Shown here: in pieces, positions 1-9,317 of the stretch
How positions within the stretch are numbered: position 1 is the stretch's first letter
How the letters are laid out: each line of letters begins with the position of its first letter
Assembly: GCF_009908295.1 (NCBI RefSeq)
Contig: NZ_JAAALO010000007.1
Location: 124,001 to 188,000 of the forward strand
Origin: Micromonospora rubida
GTDB taxonomy: Bacteria > Actinomycetota > Actinomycetes > Mycobacteriales > Micromonosporaceae
Direction of reading: 5' to 3'
Length of the DNA stretch: 64,000 nucleotides
The notes under the pieces: model-generated
Databases searched by the model: none
Told to the model about the DNA's origin: nothing
The model's input: only the letters and a program-made list of their open reading frames with translations
Made by a program: the position numbers and the translations under genes

Positions 1-438
1 CGGGCGTCGGGCGACAGGTCCGAATTCGATCTGGTCGCCACGTTGCCAATGGCCGTCGGTGATGACCTGGAGGCGTGCGCGAACAGGGTGAGGCCGTATG
101 CCGCCCAATTCCTGGGCGTGGGTGGAAACGCCCGCAACTTCTACGTCGAACAGGCCGAGAGGCTCGGTTACGGAGACGCGGCGCACAGGGTGCGGAAACT
201 GTTCCAGGAAGGCGATCCGGACGCCCTCGCGGCGGTACCGTTCGAATTCCTCGACCGCACGTGCCTAATTGGCCCCGCCGAGCGGATCGAGGCCAGGGTT
301 CGGGCGTATGCCGCAGCCGGTCTCGGCACGCTGTCGGTCGCGCCACGCGGCGCCACGATGGGCGAGCGAATCGCCGGTCTGCGGGAGATGGCGGCTATCT
401 GGCGGCGTTGTGGTTTTCCGCTGCGGCGTACTGGATGA
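1..438 (+). CDS. LLM-class flavin/F420-dependent oxidoreductase, C-terminal part
   Basis: The frame is open from base 1 to a TGA at 436-438, so this is the 3' end of a gene that begins before the window. The visible 145 residues read like the C-terminal helical part of luciferase-like monooxygenase (LLM) family proteins: an LPMAVGDD segment, then a helical stretch ending in a REMAAIWRR-type tail. No cofactor-binding residues lie in this part, so the substrate and the F420 versus FMN choice cannot be judged. The 3' end overlaps the convergent thioesterase-like gene by 44 bp. It could be the last gene of the cluster's left flank or simply a neighbour. Confidence 0.6.
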   Translation, partial: RASGDRSEFDLVATLPMAVGDDLEACANRVRPYAAQFLGVGGNARNFYVEQAERLGYGDAAHRVRKLFQEGDPDALAAVPFEFLDRTCLIGPAERIEARVRAYAAAGLGTLSVAPRGATMGERIAGLREMAAIWRRCGFPLRRTG

Positions 439-1459
439 GCCAGTCACGGAATTCGGCGGTCGCGAATATCTCCGTGTGTGAGGAGCTGTACCGGATGTCG
501 ACGCCGCCGTCGAACATGGTGGCGAGGTGTGCCATGACCTTGTCCTTGCTCTCGGCGATCGAGGTCAGGTAGGAGTCGGTGAACCAGGCGGTCGCCGTGG
601 TGGCGACCGGGGCGAGCGTGCTGCCACCGGTGAGGCCGATCAGGTCGGCGACGACTCCGAGCCCGCGGTAGAGGACGCGCTCCATCGGGTCCTGGTGGGG
701 GCGGGGATCGTCCATGCGTTCCAGCACCTGGGCGAGCGGCGTGTCGGCCGCGGGTTTGCGCAGCAGGCGGGCGGCCGGTTCGGGACGGCGCTTGAGCTGG
801 TGCAGCCGGAACATGACGGCATCGCGTCTCGACGCGGCGAGGTGCCGCAGGTCCGGGTCGATGAAGAACATCCGCTCGACCGTCTCACCCTGGCCTTCCA
901 GCAGGTTCGCCATCGCGACGGCGACGACGGCGCCGGCGCAGTATCCGGCGAGCCGGTAGGGACCCGCCGGCTGGGCGGCGCGGAGCTGGGCGCTGTACCG
1001 GGCGGCGAGCTCCTCGATCGACGCGGGCGTGGGCTCGTCGTACCACCCGGGGGCGCGCAGACCGATCAGGGGGGTCGGCAACCCGATCCCGTCGAGGTGT
1101 TTGAGGAACCAGTTCACCTCGCCGTCGGCACCGTGCACCAGCCACGTCGCGGTACCGCTTCCCCCCGGGAGGCGCAATTGCGGGCCGGGTCGGTTGATCG
1201 GCTGGTCGGCGATGAACTGACCGAGCTGTGCCGGGGTAAACACGCTGAGTGCCGCCTGATCGAGGCGGAGGTGAAAAATCTCGAACAGGTCGCGGCCGAT
1301 GCGTTCCCATTCCGCGTCGATGATGCCTAACTCACCGAGAGTGACATGTATCGGCGGCAGCTGTAACAATCCCATCGCCTCGGCGACGACCATTTGGCTG
1401 CCGACTGTCGCGTAATCGGCAAATTCGCTACTCAAGCGGCTCAGGGAGTCTTGTGGCAC
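395..1459 (-). CDS. Thioesterase-domain protein with Cys nucleophile (GYCAG)
   Basis: 354 aa with a GTG start. Residues ~100-350 form an alpha/beta-hydrolase thioesterase of the type found at the end of PKS/NRPS lines. The nucleophile elbow reads G-Y-C-A-G, so Cys174 replaces the usual Ser. A likely catalytic His sits in the SSHTEIF motif near the C terminus. The first ~90 residues look like a small helical domain, perhaps a decayed carrier domain, but lack a GGxS site. The gene is divergent from the PKS operon and shares a 118-bp intergenic region with it. The NRPS has no TE of its own, so this protein is a candidate release or editing enzyme. Cys-type TEs are known in some lines, including beta-lactone-forming ObiF; the role here is inferred. 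Confidence 0.75.
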   Translation of the reverse strand: MPQDSLSRLSSEFADYATVGSQMVVAEAMGLLQLPPIHVTLGELGIIDAEWERIGRDLFEIFHLRLDQAALSVFTPAQLGQFIADQPINRPGPQLRLPGGSGTATWLVHGADGEVNWFLKHLDGIGLPTPLIGLRAPGWYDEPTPASIEELAARYSAQLRAAQPAGPYRLAGYCAGAVVAVAMANLLEGQGETVERMFFIDPDLRHLAASRRDAVMFRLHQLKRRPEPAARLLRKPAADTPLAQVLERMDDPRPHQDPMERVLYRGLGVVADLIGLTGGSTLAPVATTATAWFTDSYLTSIAESKDKVMAHLATMFDGGVDIRYSSSHTEIFATAEFRDWLIQYAAAENHNAAR

Positions 1460-1506
1460 GCGTCAGTGTAGCTGGGAACCGATGGGGAGTCGTGGCGCAG
1501 TGGCCG

Positions 1507-1535
1507 TTGACACGCCCTGGACACGCGGCTATCGT
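1507..1535 (+). promoter_or_regulatory. Promoter of the PKS-NRPS operon
   Basis: TTGACA at 1507-1512, a 17-bp spacer and TATCGT at 1530-1535 form a good sigma70-type promoter. Transcription would start near 1541, about 35 nt before the chosen PKS start. This argues against the more upstream in-frame ATG at 1482, which would lie ahead of the promoter. Confidence 0.55.
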
Positions 1536-1577
1536 CCCGGAGGCTGGTTGGCCCAAAAGTATTGTAAGGGAGTGTTG

Positions 1578-4500
1578 GTGACAGACACTCACGGCGCATC
1601 CGACAACGCCATTGCTATTGTCGGAGTGGCGGCACGGTTACCGGGCGCACGCAATGTCCGTGAGTTTTGGCGCAACCTCCAAGCCGGCGTGGAGTCTGTC
1701 GAGCGGCTCGACCCCGAGGTGGCGCGCGCGCGGCAACTGCCGTCCGAAGCGGCAGACGCACCGGGCTTCCAGCCGGTGACGAGTACCGCCGCCGATCTCG
1801 ACCTGTTCGATCCTGAGTTCTTCGGATTCACGCAACGTGAGGCCGAGCTTTGCGATCCGCAGTTCCGGCTGTTCCTTGAGCTTTCCTACACCGCGCTCAC
1901 CGACGCCGGCTACGACCCGCGCGGGATCGGGCAGCGGGTGGGCGTCTTCGGGGGCGCGACCACGAACCGGTACCGGATCGACTACCTCGAACGCAACCGC
2001 GCCGTCAGCCGCGCCGCCGGCCTGACCAGCATGAGCACCGGCAACAACCCGGACTACATCGCCCCGCTGGTGTCGTACCGCCTCGGGTTCATGGGGCCGA
2101 GCGTGTCCGTCTACACCGCGTGCTCGACGTCCCTGGTCGCGGTGCACCAGGCGATGCAGGCGCTGCGTCGCGGCGAGTGCGATGTCGCGATCGCCGGCGG
2201 CGTGCAGGTCGACCTGCCGTTGGGCGGCGGCTACCCGTACCTGGAGGGTGGGATCCTGTCGCGCGACGGGCACGTCCGCCCGTTCGCCGCCGATGCCACC
2301 GGCACGATCTTCGCCGACGGCGGCGCGCTGGTGGTGCTCAAGCCGCTGGCTGCGGCAACGGCGGCCGGCGACCAGGTGTACGCGGTGATCAAGGGCTCCG
2401 CGGTCAACAACGACGGCAACCGGCGGGCCGGGTTCACCGCGCCCGGTGTGGACGGCCAGCTGGAACTGGTCCGGGCGGCGTTGGACGACGCTCGGGTGCA
2501 TCCCGAGGCGATCGGGATGGTCGAGGCGCACGGCACCGGCACGGTCGTCGGTGACCCGATCGAGGTGGCGGCGCTGAGCGCCGCATACCGGGAGCGCACC
2601 GAACGTCGCCAGTACTGCTGGCTCGGCTCGGCGAAGGGCAACCTCGGGCACCTCGGCCCGGCGGCCGGCACGGTCGGCCTGCTCAAGGCGATCCTCGCGG
2701 TCCGCCACGGTGTCATCACGCCGACCATCAACTGCGCCGAGCCGAACCCGGCGCTGGACCTCGCGAACTCCCCGTTCCGGCTGGCCACGGAGGTCCAGCA
2801 CTGGTCCAACCCCGAGTGGCGCGACCAGGACGCGCCGCGGATCGCCGCAGTGAGTTCGTTCGGCATCGGCGGCACCAACGCCCACGTCATCGTCGAGCAG
2901 CCGCCGGCGCCGCCGGAGCCACCGGCTCGGGCGGCGGGGACACCTCACCTGTGGCCGGTGTCGGCCCGTTCCGCCGACGCCCTCGGGGCCAGCTGCGCGG
3001 CGTTGGCCGAGCACCTCGGCGACGCCGGGCACGACCCGGCCGACGTGGCGTTCACGTTGCAGGAAGGGCGGGCCGGGTTCGCGCACCGCCGGCTGGTGGT
3101 GGCCGGCGACCCGCAGGCGGCGACCGCTGAGCTGGGCGGCGAGCCGACGGTACGCACGATCGCAGGGGTCTCGGGGTCGCCGCTGGTGACGTTCCTGTTC
3201 CCCGGCCAGGGCGCGCAGTTCCCGGGCTCCGGGCGCGAGCTGTACCGGACCTGGCCGGTCTACCGGGACGCCGTCGACACCTGCGCCGACCAGCTCACGC
3301 CGCTGCTCGGGTTCGATCTGCGGGAGCTGCTGAACGCCGAGGTCACCGACGAGCAGGCTGCGGCGAAGCTCAACGAGACCGCCGTGACCCAGCCCGCGTT
3401 GTTCACCGTGGAATGGGCCATGGCGCAGCTCCTGCGCTCGTTCGGCATCGAACCGGTGGCGCTGCTGGGCCACAGCATCGGGGAGATCGTGGCGGCGACG
3501 GTCGCCGGCGTGTTCGCGCTGCCGGACGCGTTGCGGCTGGTCGCGCGGCGGGGCCAGCTGATGCAGGCGCTGCCGCCGGGCGGCATGTTGTCGTTGTCGC
3601 TGGGCGCGGAAGCGGTCCGGGCGATGCTGCCGAGCGAGCTGGACATCGCCGCCAGCAACTCGCCGTCGTCGTGCGTCGTGTCCGGTGAGCTGGCCGCGGT
3701 CGAGCTGTTCGCGCAGGAGTTGGCCGACATCGGGCTGTCCGGCTCCCTGCTGCGCACGTCGCACGCGTTCCACTCGCGGATGATGGCACCGATCTGCGAC
3801 GACCTGGCGGCGCTGGTGGACAGCTTCCCCCGGCAGGCGCCGCGGCTGCGGTACCTGTCGAACGTCACGGGCGACTGGATCACCGACGAGCAGGCGACGA
3901 GCGCCGCGTACTGGGCGACCCACGTACGACAGGAAGTGCGGCTGGAGGACTGCCTGGCGCGGCTCGACGACCTCGACGACGCGGTGCACGTCCAGGTCGG
4001 GCCGGGGCAGTCGATGTGCGTCTTCGCCCGCCAGTACGCCGCCAGCCAGGGCCGGTCGGCGAGCGCGCTGACCACGATGGCGCTGCCGAACGACACCACC
4101 GCCACCGACGTGACGGTGCTGGCGGCGACGGTGGGCCGGCTGTGGGTGTCCGGCGTCGACCTGGACTTCTCGGCGATCCGGACCGACAGCGGGCGGCGGG
4201 TGAGCCTGCCCGGGTACCCCTACGAGCGGCGCCGCTGCTGGGTGGACCCGGATCCGGTGCGTCCGGGGGTGTTCGACGACGACGTCGAGGTGCCCGACGA
4301 CCCGTTGCTCACACCGTTGTACCTGCCGGCGTGGCGGTCGCAGCCGGTGCCGCGCCGGGGCGGGAGCCTGCTCGGCGAGACGTGGCTGGTCCTCGCGGGC
4401 GACGACCCGGTGGGCGCGGAGATCATCGCGGAGGCCCGGCGGCGGGACGTGTTCGTGCTGCCCGCGTACGCCGGCCCGGGGTTCGTGTCGGCACCGGACG

Positions 4501-6962
4501 GCTACGAGTTCGACCCGGACGACAGCCACGACGTGGAACTGCTGGTGGAGGCGGTGTACCAGGCGGGTCTGCTGCCGGACCGCATCGTCTACGCGGTGTT
4601 CGACGGCGGCCCGGCCGCCGATCCGGAACTGGTCGCGATGCGGGGCTACCACCGGATGGCGGCGCTGGCCAAGGCGATGCTGCGGACCTTCCGGGCCGAG
4701 GTGGAACTGGTGGCGGTCACCGACCGGGTGTGGTCGGTCAACGGCGAGCCGGCGCGGCCCGAGGGCGCCACCGTCGCCGGTCCGCTGCGGACCCTGCCGC
4801 GCGAACTGAGCACGGTACGGGTGCGGCAGGTCGACGCGGCGCTGACCGCTGCGGCGGTCGCGGTGACCGTGGTCGGTGAGATCGGTGCCGGCGGCGACGC
4901 GGAACTGGTGGCGCTGCGGGGGCATCGTCGCTGGGTGCACCACCACGCGTCGATCCCGAACGAACCGGTGAGCGTGCCGCGGCCGGGTGACGGCAGCGGC
5001 GTCCTGCTCGTCACCGGTGGGCTCGGCGGCCTCGGCCTGGCGATCGCGCAGGACCTGGCGGAGCGGCAATCGACCGATTTCGTGCTGGTCAGCCGGGGTG
5101 GACTACCGGACCGGGAGCGCTGGGACGACCCGGGTACGCCGCACGGAATGCGGGACCAGATCGCGGCGGTCAGGCGGATCGAGGCGAGCGGTGCCCGGGT
5201 GCTGGTGCTGCGCGCCGACGTGACCGACGCCGACGCGATGGCGTCGGTGGTGCAACGGAGCCAGGCCGAGCTGGGCCCGATCACCGGGATCATCCACGCT
5301 GCCGGTATCGCCGGGGGACAACTGCTGGCGCTGCACGACGCGGAGACGGCCGATCGGGTGCTGGCGCCGAAGGTGCGTGGCACGCTCGTGCTCGACGCGC
5401 TCGTGCGCGCCGGCCGGCTGCCCGAGCTGGACTTCATTGCGCTCTTCTCGTCGATCGTCGCCGTCTCGGCCGACTACGGGCACAGCGACTATGCGGCGGC
5501 GAACACGTTTCTCGACGCCTACGCCACGTCGCACGCGGACGGCTCGCCGTACGTGGTGGCGATCAACTGGTGGGGCTGGCAGGAGGTCGGCATGGTGTCG
5601 ACCGACCGCGCCGGGGAGGGCTTCCGCACCCTGCGACGGCTGCGGGGCGGCTCGGCGGTGACGGCGCTCGACCACCCGCTGGTGCACCGCGCGTCGCCCG
5701 ACGGGGACGGCTGGACCTTCGAGGTCGACCTGGACGTGGACAGCCACTGGGTGTTGACCGATCACCGGATCGGCGGCGTCGGTGTGCTGCCCGGCACGAG
5801 CCTGCTGGAAATGGTCCACGCGGCTGCCCGGCACGTGTGGGGTGAGGTGCCGGTACGGATCGAGGACGTCGTCTTCATCGACCCGGTGCGGGTCACGGCG
5901 GCGGCGACCGGAACGATCACGCTGTCGCCGGCGCACGCGGGCGGCTTCGAGTTCGCCATCAGCTTTTCCCTCGCGGGCCAGCCGGCCACGGTGCACTGTC
6001 GCGGCAAGGTCCGTGCCGTACCGGCCTGCACCGCCGAGCGCGTCGACATCGCGGAGTTCCGGGAGGAACTGGTCGAGGCGGACGCGACCCAGCCGTACTC
6101 GGGGCTCGTCGCGTTCGGGCCGCGCTTCCAGGCGGTCAGCCGGTACTGGGCGAAGGACAACCGGGGCCTGGTCGAGCTGGAGCTGCCGGCGGCGGGGCGC
6201 GACGACGCGGACCGGTACGCGCTGCATCCGGCGTTGCTGGACCGGGCGGTCTACGGGTTGTCCGGCGTCGAGGGTCGCCGCTACCTGCCGTTCCTGTACC
6301 GGTCGGTGGAGGTGCACCGCCGTATTCCGGAACGATGCTGGGTGGTGCAGACCTATCACAGCGACCCGACGCGACCGGAGTTCATGGAGATCGACGAGGT
6401 CGTCGTCGACGCCGACGGCACGGTCTGCGTGACCGTCAAGGGATACTCGCTGCGCAGCGTGGACGAGGCGGCGACGGTCACGGCCGAGGGGCCGGGGGGC
6501 GGTCCGACCGTTCGCGGCACCGGGATGCTGACCAACGCCGAGGGCGGCGAACTGTTCCGGCGGATCATGCGGCTGCGACCGGGGCCGCAGGTCATCACGT
6601 CGATCGGATCGCTGCCGGAGCGGTTGGCGATCGCCCGGACCTTCAACCAGCAGGCGGTCGAGGCGGCGGAGACGGTCACCGAGCCGGTGCGCACGATCGG
6701 CACGACGTTCGTGGCGCCGCAGACACCGGTGCAGCGGGAGCTGGCGCGGCTGTGGTGTGAGTCGCTCGGGCTGACCAAGGTCGGCATCGACGACGACTTC
6801 TTCCTGCTCGGCGGCTCGTCGCTGACGGTGGTGCAGCTGGCGTCGCGGATCCGGGAACGGCTGACGGTGGAGCTGTCCGCCGCGGACATGTTCGAGTACC
6901 CGACCATCCGCAAACTGGCGGGCCTGCTGGATTCCGACCGGACCGCCAATGCCATCGGCTGA
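1578..6962 (+). CDS. Modular type I polyketide synthase, KS-AT-KR-DH-ACP
   Basis: 1794 aa from the GTG at 1578, chosen because AAGGGAG lies just upstream and conserved KS sequence begins shortly after. KS: TACSTS with Cys182, then EAHGTGT and a GHLGPAAG His motif, so probably active. AT: GHSIG with Ser633 and HAFH at 729-732, which predicts malonyl-CoA. A KR structural region precedes the KR, which has a GGLGGLG nucleotide site (~1148) and Tyr1305. The DH comes after the KR, with HRIGGVGVLP (His1396) and Asp1555 in HPALLD. ACP: LGGSS with Ser1748. The canonical order places DH before KR, so this layout is unusual. One extension with malonate, reduction and probably dehydration is predicted. 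It overlaps the next gene by 14 bp and is the first gene of the operon. Confidence 0.9.
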   Translation: MTDTHGASDNAIAIVGVAARLPGARNVREFWRNLQAGVESVERLDPEVARARQLPSEAADAPGFQPVTSTAADLDLFDPEFFGFTQREAELCDPQFRLFLELSYTALTDAGYDPRGIGQRVGVFGGATTNRYRIDYLERNRAVSRAAGLTSMSTGNNPDYIAPLVSYRLGFMGPSVSVYTACSTSLVAVHQAMQALRRGECDVAIAGGVQVDLPLGGGYPYLEGGILSRDGHVRPFAADATGTIFADGGALVVLKPLAAATAAGDQVYAVIKGSAVNNDGNRRAGFTAPGVDGQLELVRAALDDARVHPEAIGMVEAHGTGTVVGDPIEVAALSAAYRERTERRQYCWLGSAKGNLGHLGPAAGTVGLLKAILAVRHGVITPTINCAEPNPALDLANSPFRLATEVQHWSNPEWRDQDAPRIAAVSSFGIGGTNAHVIVEQPPAPPEPPARAAGTPHLWPVSARSADALGASCAALAEHLGDAGHDPADVAFTLQEGRAGFAHRRLVVAGDPQAATAELGGEPTVRTIAGVSGSPLVTFLFPGQGAQFPGSGRELYRTWPVYRDAVDTCADQLTPLLGFDLRELLNAEVTDEQAAAKLNETAVTQPALFTVEWAMAQLLRSFGIEPVALLGHSIGEIVAATVAGVFALPDALRLVARRGQLMQALPPGGMLSLSLGAEAVRAMLPSELDIAASNSPSSCVVSGELAAVELFAQELADIGLSGSLLRTSHAFHSRMMAPICDDLAALVDSFPRQAPRLRYLSNVTGDWITDEQATSAAYWATHVRQEVRLEDCLARLDDLDDAVHVQVGPGQSMCVFARQYAASQGRSASALTTMALPNDTTATDVTVLAATVGRLWVSGVDLDFSAIRTDSGRRVSLPGYPYERRRCWVDPDPVRPGVFDDDVEVPDDPLLTPLYLPAWRSQPVPRRGGSLLGETWLVLAGDDPVGAEIIAEARRRDVFVLPAYAGPGFVSAPDGYEFDPDDSHDVELLVEAVYQAGLLPDRIVYAVFDGGPAADPELVAMRGYHRMAALAKAMLRTFRAEVELVAVTDRVWSVNGEPARPEGATVAGPLRTLPRELSTVRVRQVDAALTAAAVAVTVVGEIGAGGDAELVALRGHRRWVHHHASIPNEPVSVPRPGDGSGVLLVTGGLGGLGLAIAQDLAERQSTDFVLVSRGGLPDRERWDDPGTPHGMRDQIAAVRRIEASGARVLVLRADVTDADAMASVVQRSQAELGPITGIIHAAGIAGGQLLALHDAETADRVLAPKVRGTLVLDALVRAGRLPELDFIALFSSIVAVSADYGHSDYAAANTFLDAYATSHADGSPYVVAINWWGWQEVGMVSTDRAGEGFRTLRRLRGGSAVTALDHPLVHRASPDGDGWTFEVDLDVDSHWVLTDHRIGGVGVLPGTSLLEMVHAAARHVWGEVPVRIEDVVFIDPVRVTAAATGTITLSPAHAGGFEFAISFSLAGQPATVHCRGKVRAVPACTAERVDIAEFREELVEADATQPYSGLVAFGPRFQAVSRYWAKDNRGLVELELPAAGRDDADRYALHPALLDRAVYGLSGVEGRRYLPFLYRSVEVHRRIPERCWVVQTYHSDPTRPEFMEIDEVVVDADGTVCVTVKGYSLRSVDEAATVTAEGPGGGPTVRGTGMLTNAEGGELFRRIMRLRPGPQVITSIGSLPERLAIARTFNQQAVEAAETVTEPVRTIGTTFVAPQTPVQRELARLWCESLGLTKVGIDDDFFLLGGSSLTVVQLASRIRERLTVELSAADMFEYPTIRKLAGLLDSDRTANAIG

Positions 6963-9132
6963 GTACGAGTTCGGCCACGGACAACGGTGGCGGGTGTGGC
7001 CGACCCTCGTGGCCCGTACCGCCGGAATGCCGTTCGACTGGCTGGAGATCGAGGCGACCGGCGACTTCGACGTCGACGAGAAGGCGGCGCGGCAGGCGCT
7101 GGCTGCCGCCGACGAGCAGCCACGGCTGCGGGAGGCGCTGCTGTGGCAGAATCCCGCGATCTACCGCCGCCGGTACCGTGGCCGCGAGAGGGCGGGAAAG
7201 CCGAGCGAACAACGCAAACGGGACCGGGCGTTGTGGGCCTACGCCTCCCGGTACTGCGCCAAGAACGACATGATCGGCTTCTTCGGACCGGTCGTCTGGG
7301 GGGCGTGGACCGACGGGCCCACCGACGTCAGCGAAGCGGGCCGGCCACCACGGCAACGGGGCACGTTCTTCGAGTCGTGGGCGATCCGCGCCATCGCCGA
7401 CGCCCTGCACGAACGGCACGACCTGAGCCGCTGGACCGTACCGCGACGGGCTCCGGTGACCCACCTGGAGGGCGAGACGCTGATGCTCGCCGACGGCACC
7501 GAACTGCGGCTGTCGGCGCTGCGCGGCCGGGTGCTGGCACTGTGCGACGGCCGCCGCACCGTCGACGACATCGTGGCGGAGATCGCCGACACCGACCGCG
7601 ACACGGTGCTCGCCGAGATCGCCCGACTGCGGACGATGCGGCTGTTGACCAGCGGTTTCGCGGTGCTCCGAAGCGTGAAACCGGAGCGCGCGCTGCGGGG
7701 CCAGTTGCTGCGGGTCACCGACCCGGCCCGACGCACGGCGGCGCTGACCGACCTCGACCGCGTCGTCGAGGCGCGGGACCGGGTGGCGGCGGTACGCGAG
7801 GACCCGCCAGCGCTCGACACCGCACTGACCGACCTCGACACCCGGTTCGTCGAGCTGACCAGCGGCAACGCGTACCACCGGGCCGGCGACTTCTATGCCG
7901 GGCGCACCGTGCTGTTCCAGGACTGCCTCGGCGACCTCGACGTCTCGCTGAGCACGCGGCTGCTCGCCGATGTCGGACCGGCCCTGGATCTCGTGCTCGC
8001 CGGGGCCGCGTGGTACTGCCGCCGCACCGCGGCCGAGTACGAGGCGTGGCTCTCGCCGCAGGTGGACCCGGTGGCCGGGGTGCCGCTGCTGACCGTCATG
8101 GACATGGTCGGCAGGTCGGCCACGTACGGCGAGTCGTCGCCGCCCGCGGAGGCGGCCGCCGCGGAGCTGCGGCACCGCTGGGAGAGCCTGCTGGTGCCCG
8201 ATCCCGACGCCAGGGCGGTGCAGCTGACCAGCGAGGGCCTGCGGGCCGGGGTCGAGGCGTCGTTCCCGGCGGGCCCGCCGCTGTGGGCGCAGGCCCGCTG
8301 GCACAGCCCCGACCTGATGTTCGCGGCCACGGACCTGGAGCAGGTACGCGCCGGCGGGGCGTTGACGGTGCTGGGCGAGGTGCATCCGGCGATGCAGACC
8401 ATGGACGTGCTGTCGGCGTACGAGTTCCATCCGGATCGCCCGGCGCTGCACGCGCTGATCGACGAGGCGATGGGCGACGACCGGGTCATGCCGCTCTACC
8501 AGCTCGGCTCGGGCGTGCTCAACTCCCGCACGGTGCCGCCGGACACGTACCTGTCGGCGCGGTACCGCTACCTCGGACTCACCGCGGAGGCGCCGTACGG
8601 GCCGGCGGACAGGCTGCTGCCCGCCTCCCGGCTGCGGCTGCGGCGCGGCGACGCGGGACTCGTGGTGACCGACGCGCGGGGCGACTTCGAGGCGCCGGCG
8701 GTCCAGGTGCTGGGCGACTTCCTGTCCCACGCGGCGGCGCAGCGGTTCGGGATGTTGCCGACCCGCCCCCACCAGCCCCGGGTGACGGTCGACAACCTGG
8801 TCGTGGCGCGGGAGTCGTGGACGGTCCCGCCGGGGCGCCTGGACGGCACGGCTCAGGTGTTGCATGCCGCGGCCGGTCGTCTGCGCGACGAGCTCGGCCT
8901 GCCCCGGCACGTCTTCGCCACCATCGCCGGAGAACGCAAGCCGTTCCATGTCGACCTGTCGAACCCGATGTCACTGGCGGTGCTCAGCCACCGACTGCGA
9001 CGGCGGGGCAACGCCCAGCTCCGGTTCAGCGAGATGCTGCCAGGGCCGGAACAGCTGTGGCTCAGGGACGCCCACGGCCAGCGGTACACCGGGGAGTTCA
9101 GGTTCGTCTGCGTGGATCGGTACGGCCGATGA
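6949..9132 (+). CDS. LanB-like protein (lantibiotic dehydratase N-domain family, elimination domain absent)
   Basis: 727 aa. Similarity is to the tRNA-dependent glutamylation domain of lantibiotic dehydratases: a KNDMIGFFGP segment from residue 105 stands where LanB has the TPFGxF motif, and PRVTVDNLVVARESW near residue 611 matches the conserved C-terminal block of that domain. Full LanB enzymes are ~1000 aa with a C-terminal elimination domain; here none follows. Such 'small LanB' proteins include PEARLs, which ligate an amino acid from aminoacyl-tRNA to a peptide. No precursor-peptide gene is certain nearby. Within a PKS-NRPS operon it may act on a carrier-bound or peptide intermediate, which is inference. 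It overlaps the PKS by 14 bp and the next ORF by ATGA. Confidence 0.75.
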   Translation: MPSAEYEFGHGQRWRVWPTLVARTAGMPFDWLEIEATGDFDVDEKAARQALAAADEQPRLREALLWQNPAIYRRRYRGRERAGKPSEQRKRDRALWAYASRYCAKNDMIGFFGPVVWGAWTDGPTDVSEAGRPPRQRGTFFESWAIRAIADALHERHDLSRWTVPRRAPVTHLEGETLMLADGTELRLSALRGRVLALCDGRRTVDDIVAEIADTDRDTVLAEIARLRTMRLLTSGFAVLRSVKPERALRGQLLRVTDPARRTAALTDLDRVVEARDRVAAVREDPPALDTALTDLDTRFVELTSGNAYHRAGDFYAGRTVLFQDCLGDLDVSLSTRLLADVGPALDLVLAGAAWYCRRTAAEYEAWLSPQVDPVAGVPLLTVMDMVGRSATYGESSPPAEAAAAELRHRWESLLVPDPDARAVQLTSEGLRAGVEASFPAGPPLWAQARWHSPDLMFAATDLEQVRAGGALTVLGEVHPAMQTMDVLSAYEFHPDRPALHALIDEAMGDDRVMPLYQLGSGVLNSRTVPPDTYLSARYRYLGLTAEAPYGPADRLLPASRLRLRRGDAGLVVTDARGDFEAPAVQVLGDFLSHAAAQRFGMLPTRPHQPRVTVDNLVVARESWTVPPGRLDGTAQVLHAAAGRLRDELGLPRHVFATIAGERKPFHVDLSNPMSLAVLSHRLRRRGNAQLRFSEMLPGPEQLWLRDAHGQRYTGEFRFVCVDRYGR

Positions 9133-9317
9133 GCGTGGACCTGGCGCCGACGCCGCCGGCCGCCCGTCGTGGCCCGCCCGACCGCGCGGCACCATGCCGT
9201 GACCGGGGAATGGTTCTTCGTCGTCGACACCGAGCGGTCGGTGGCGGCGACGCTGTTGGGTCAGATCATCGGCCGCAGGGTGCGGTGGTGCTGGTGTTTC
9301 GGTGGGAGGCAGTGTGA
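9129..9317 (+). CDS. Small ORF (62 aa) of unknown function between LanB-like and MDR genes
   Basis: Its ATG overlaps the LanB-like stop as ATGA (9129-9132), and its TGA overlaps the reductase start as GTGA (9314-9317). Such overlaps at both ends are typical of translationally coupled operon genes. The protein begins MSVDLAPTPP and ends GAVVLVFRWEAV. I recognise no family. Oddly, the middle third (about 9190-9275) looks more protein-like in the next frame (EWFFVVDTERSVAATLLGQI), as if two compensating indels had occurred. It may be a small real protein, a precursor peptide or a frame-scrambled remnant. Confidence 0.4.
   Translation: MSVDLAPTPPAARRGPPDRAAPCRDRGMVLRRRHRAVGGGDAVGSDHRPQGAVVLVFRWEAV

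Noticed and set aside
1482..1577. Longer N terminus for the PKS from the ATG at 1482
   Set aside because: It lies upstream of the -35/-10 promoter at 1507-1535, has no ribosome-binding site, and adds 32 residues with no KS similarity.
1638..5069. Very long minus-strand ORF antisense to the PKS
   Set aside because: Arg/His/Gln-rich translation typical of the shadow frame of a high-GC gene; no domain visible.
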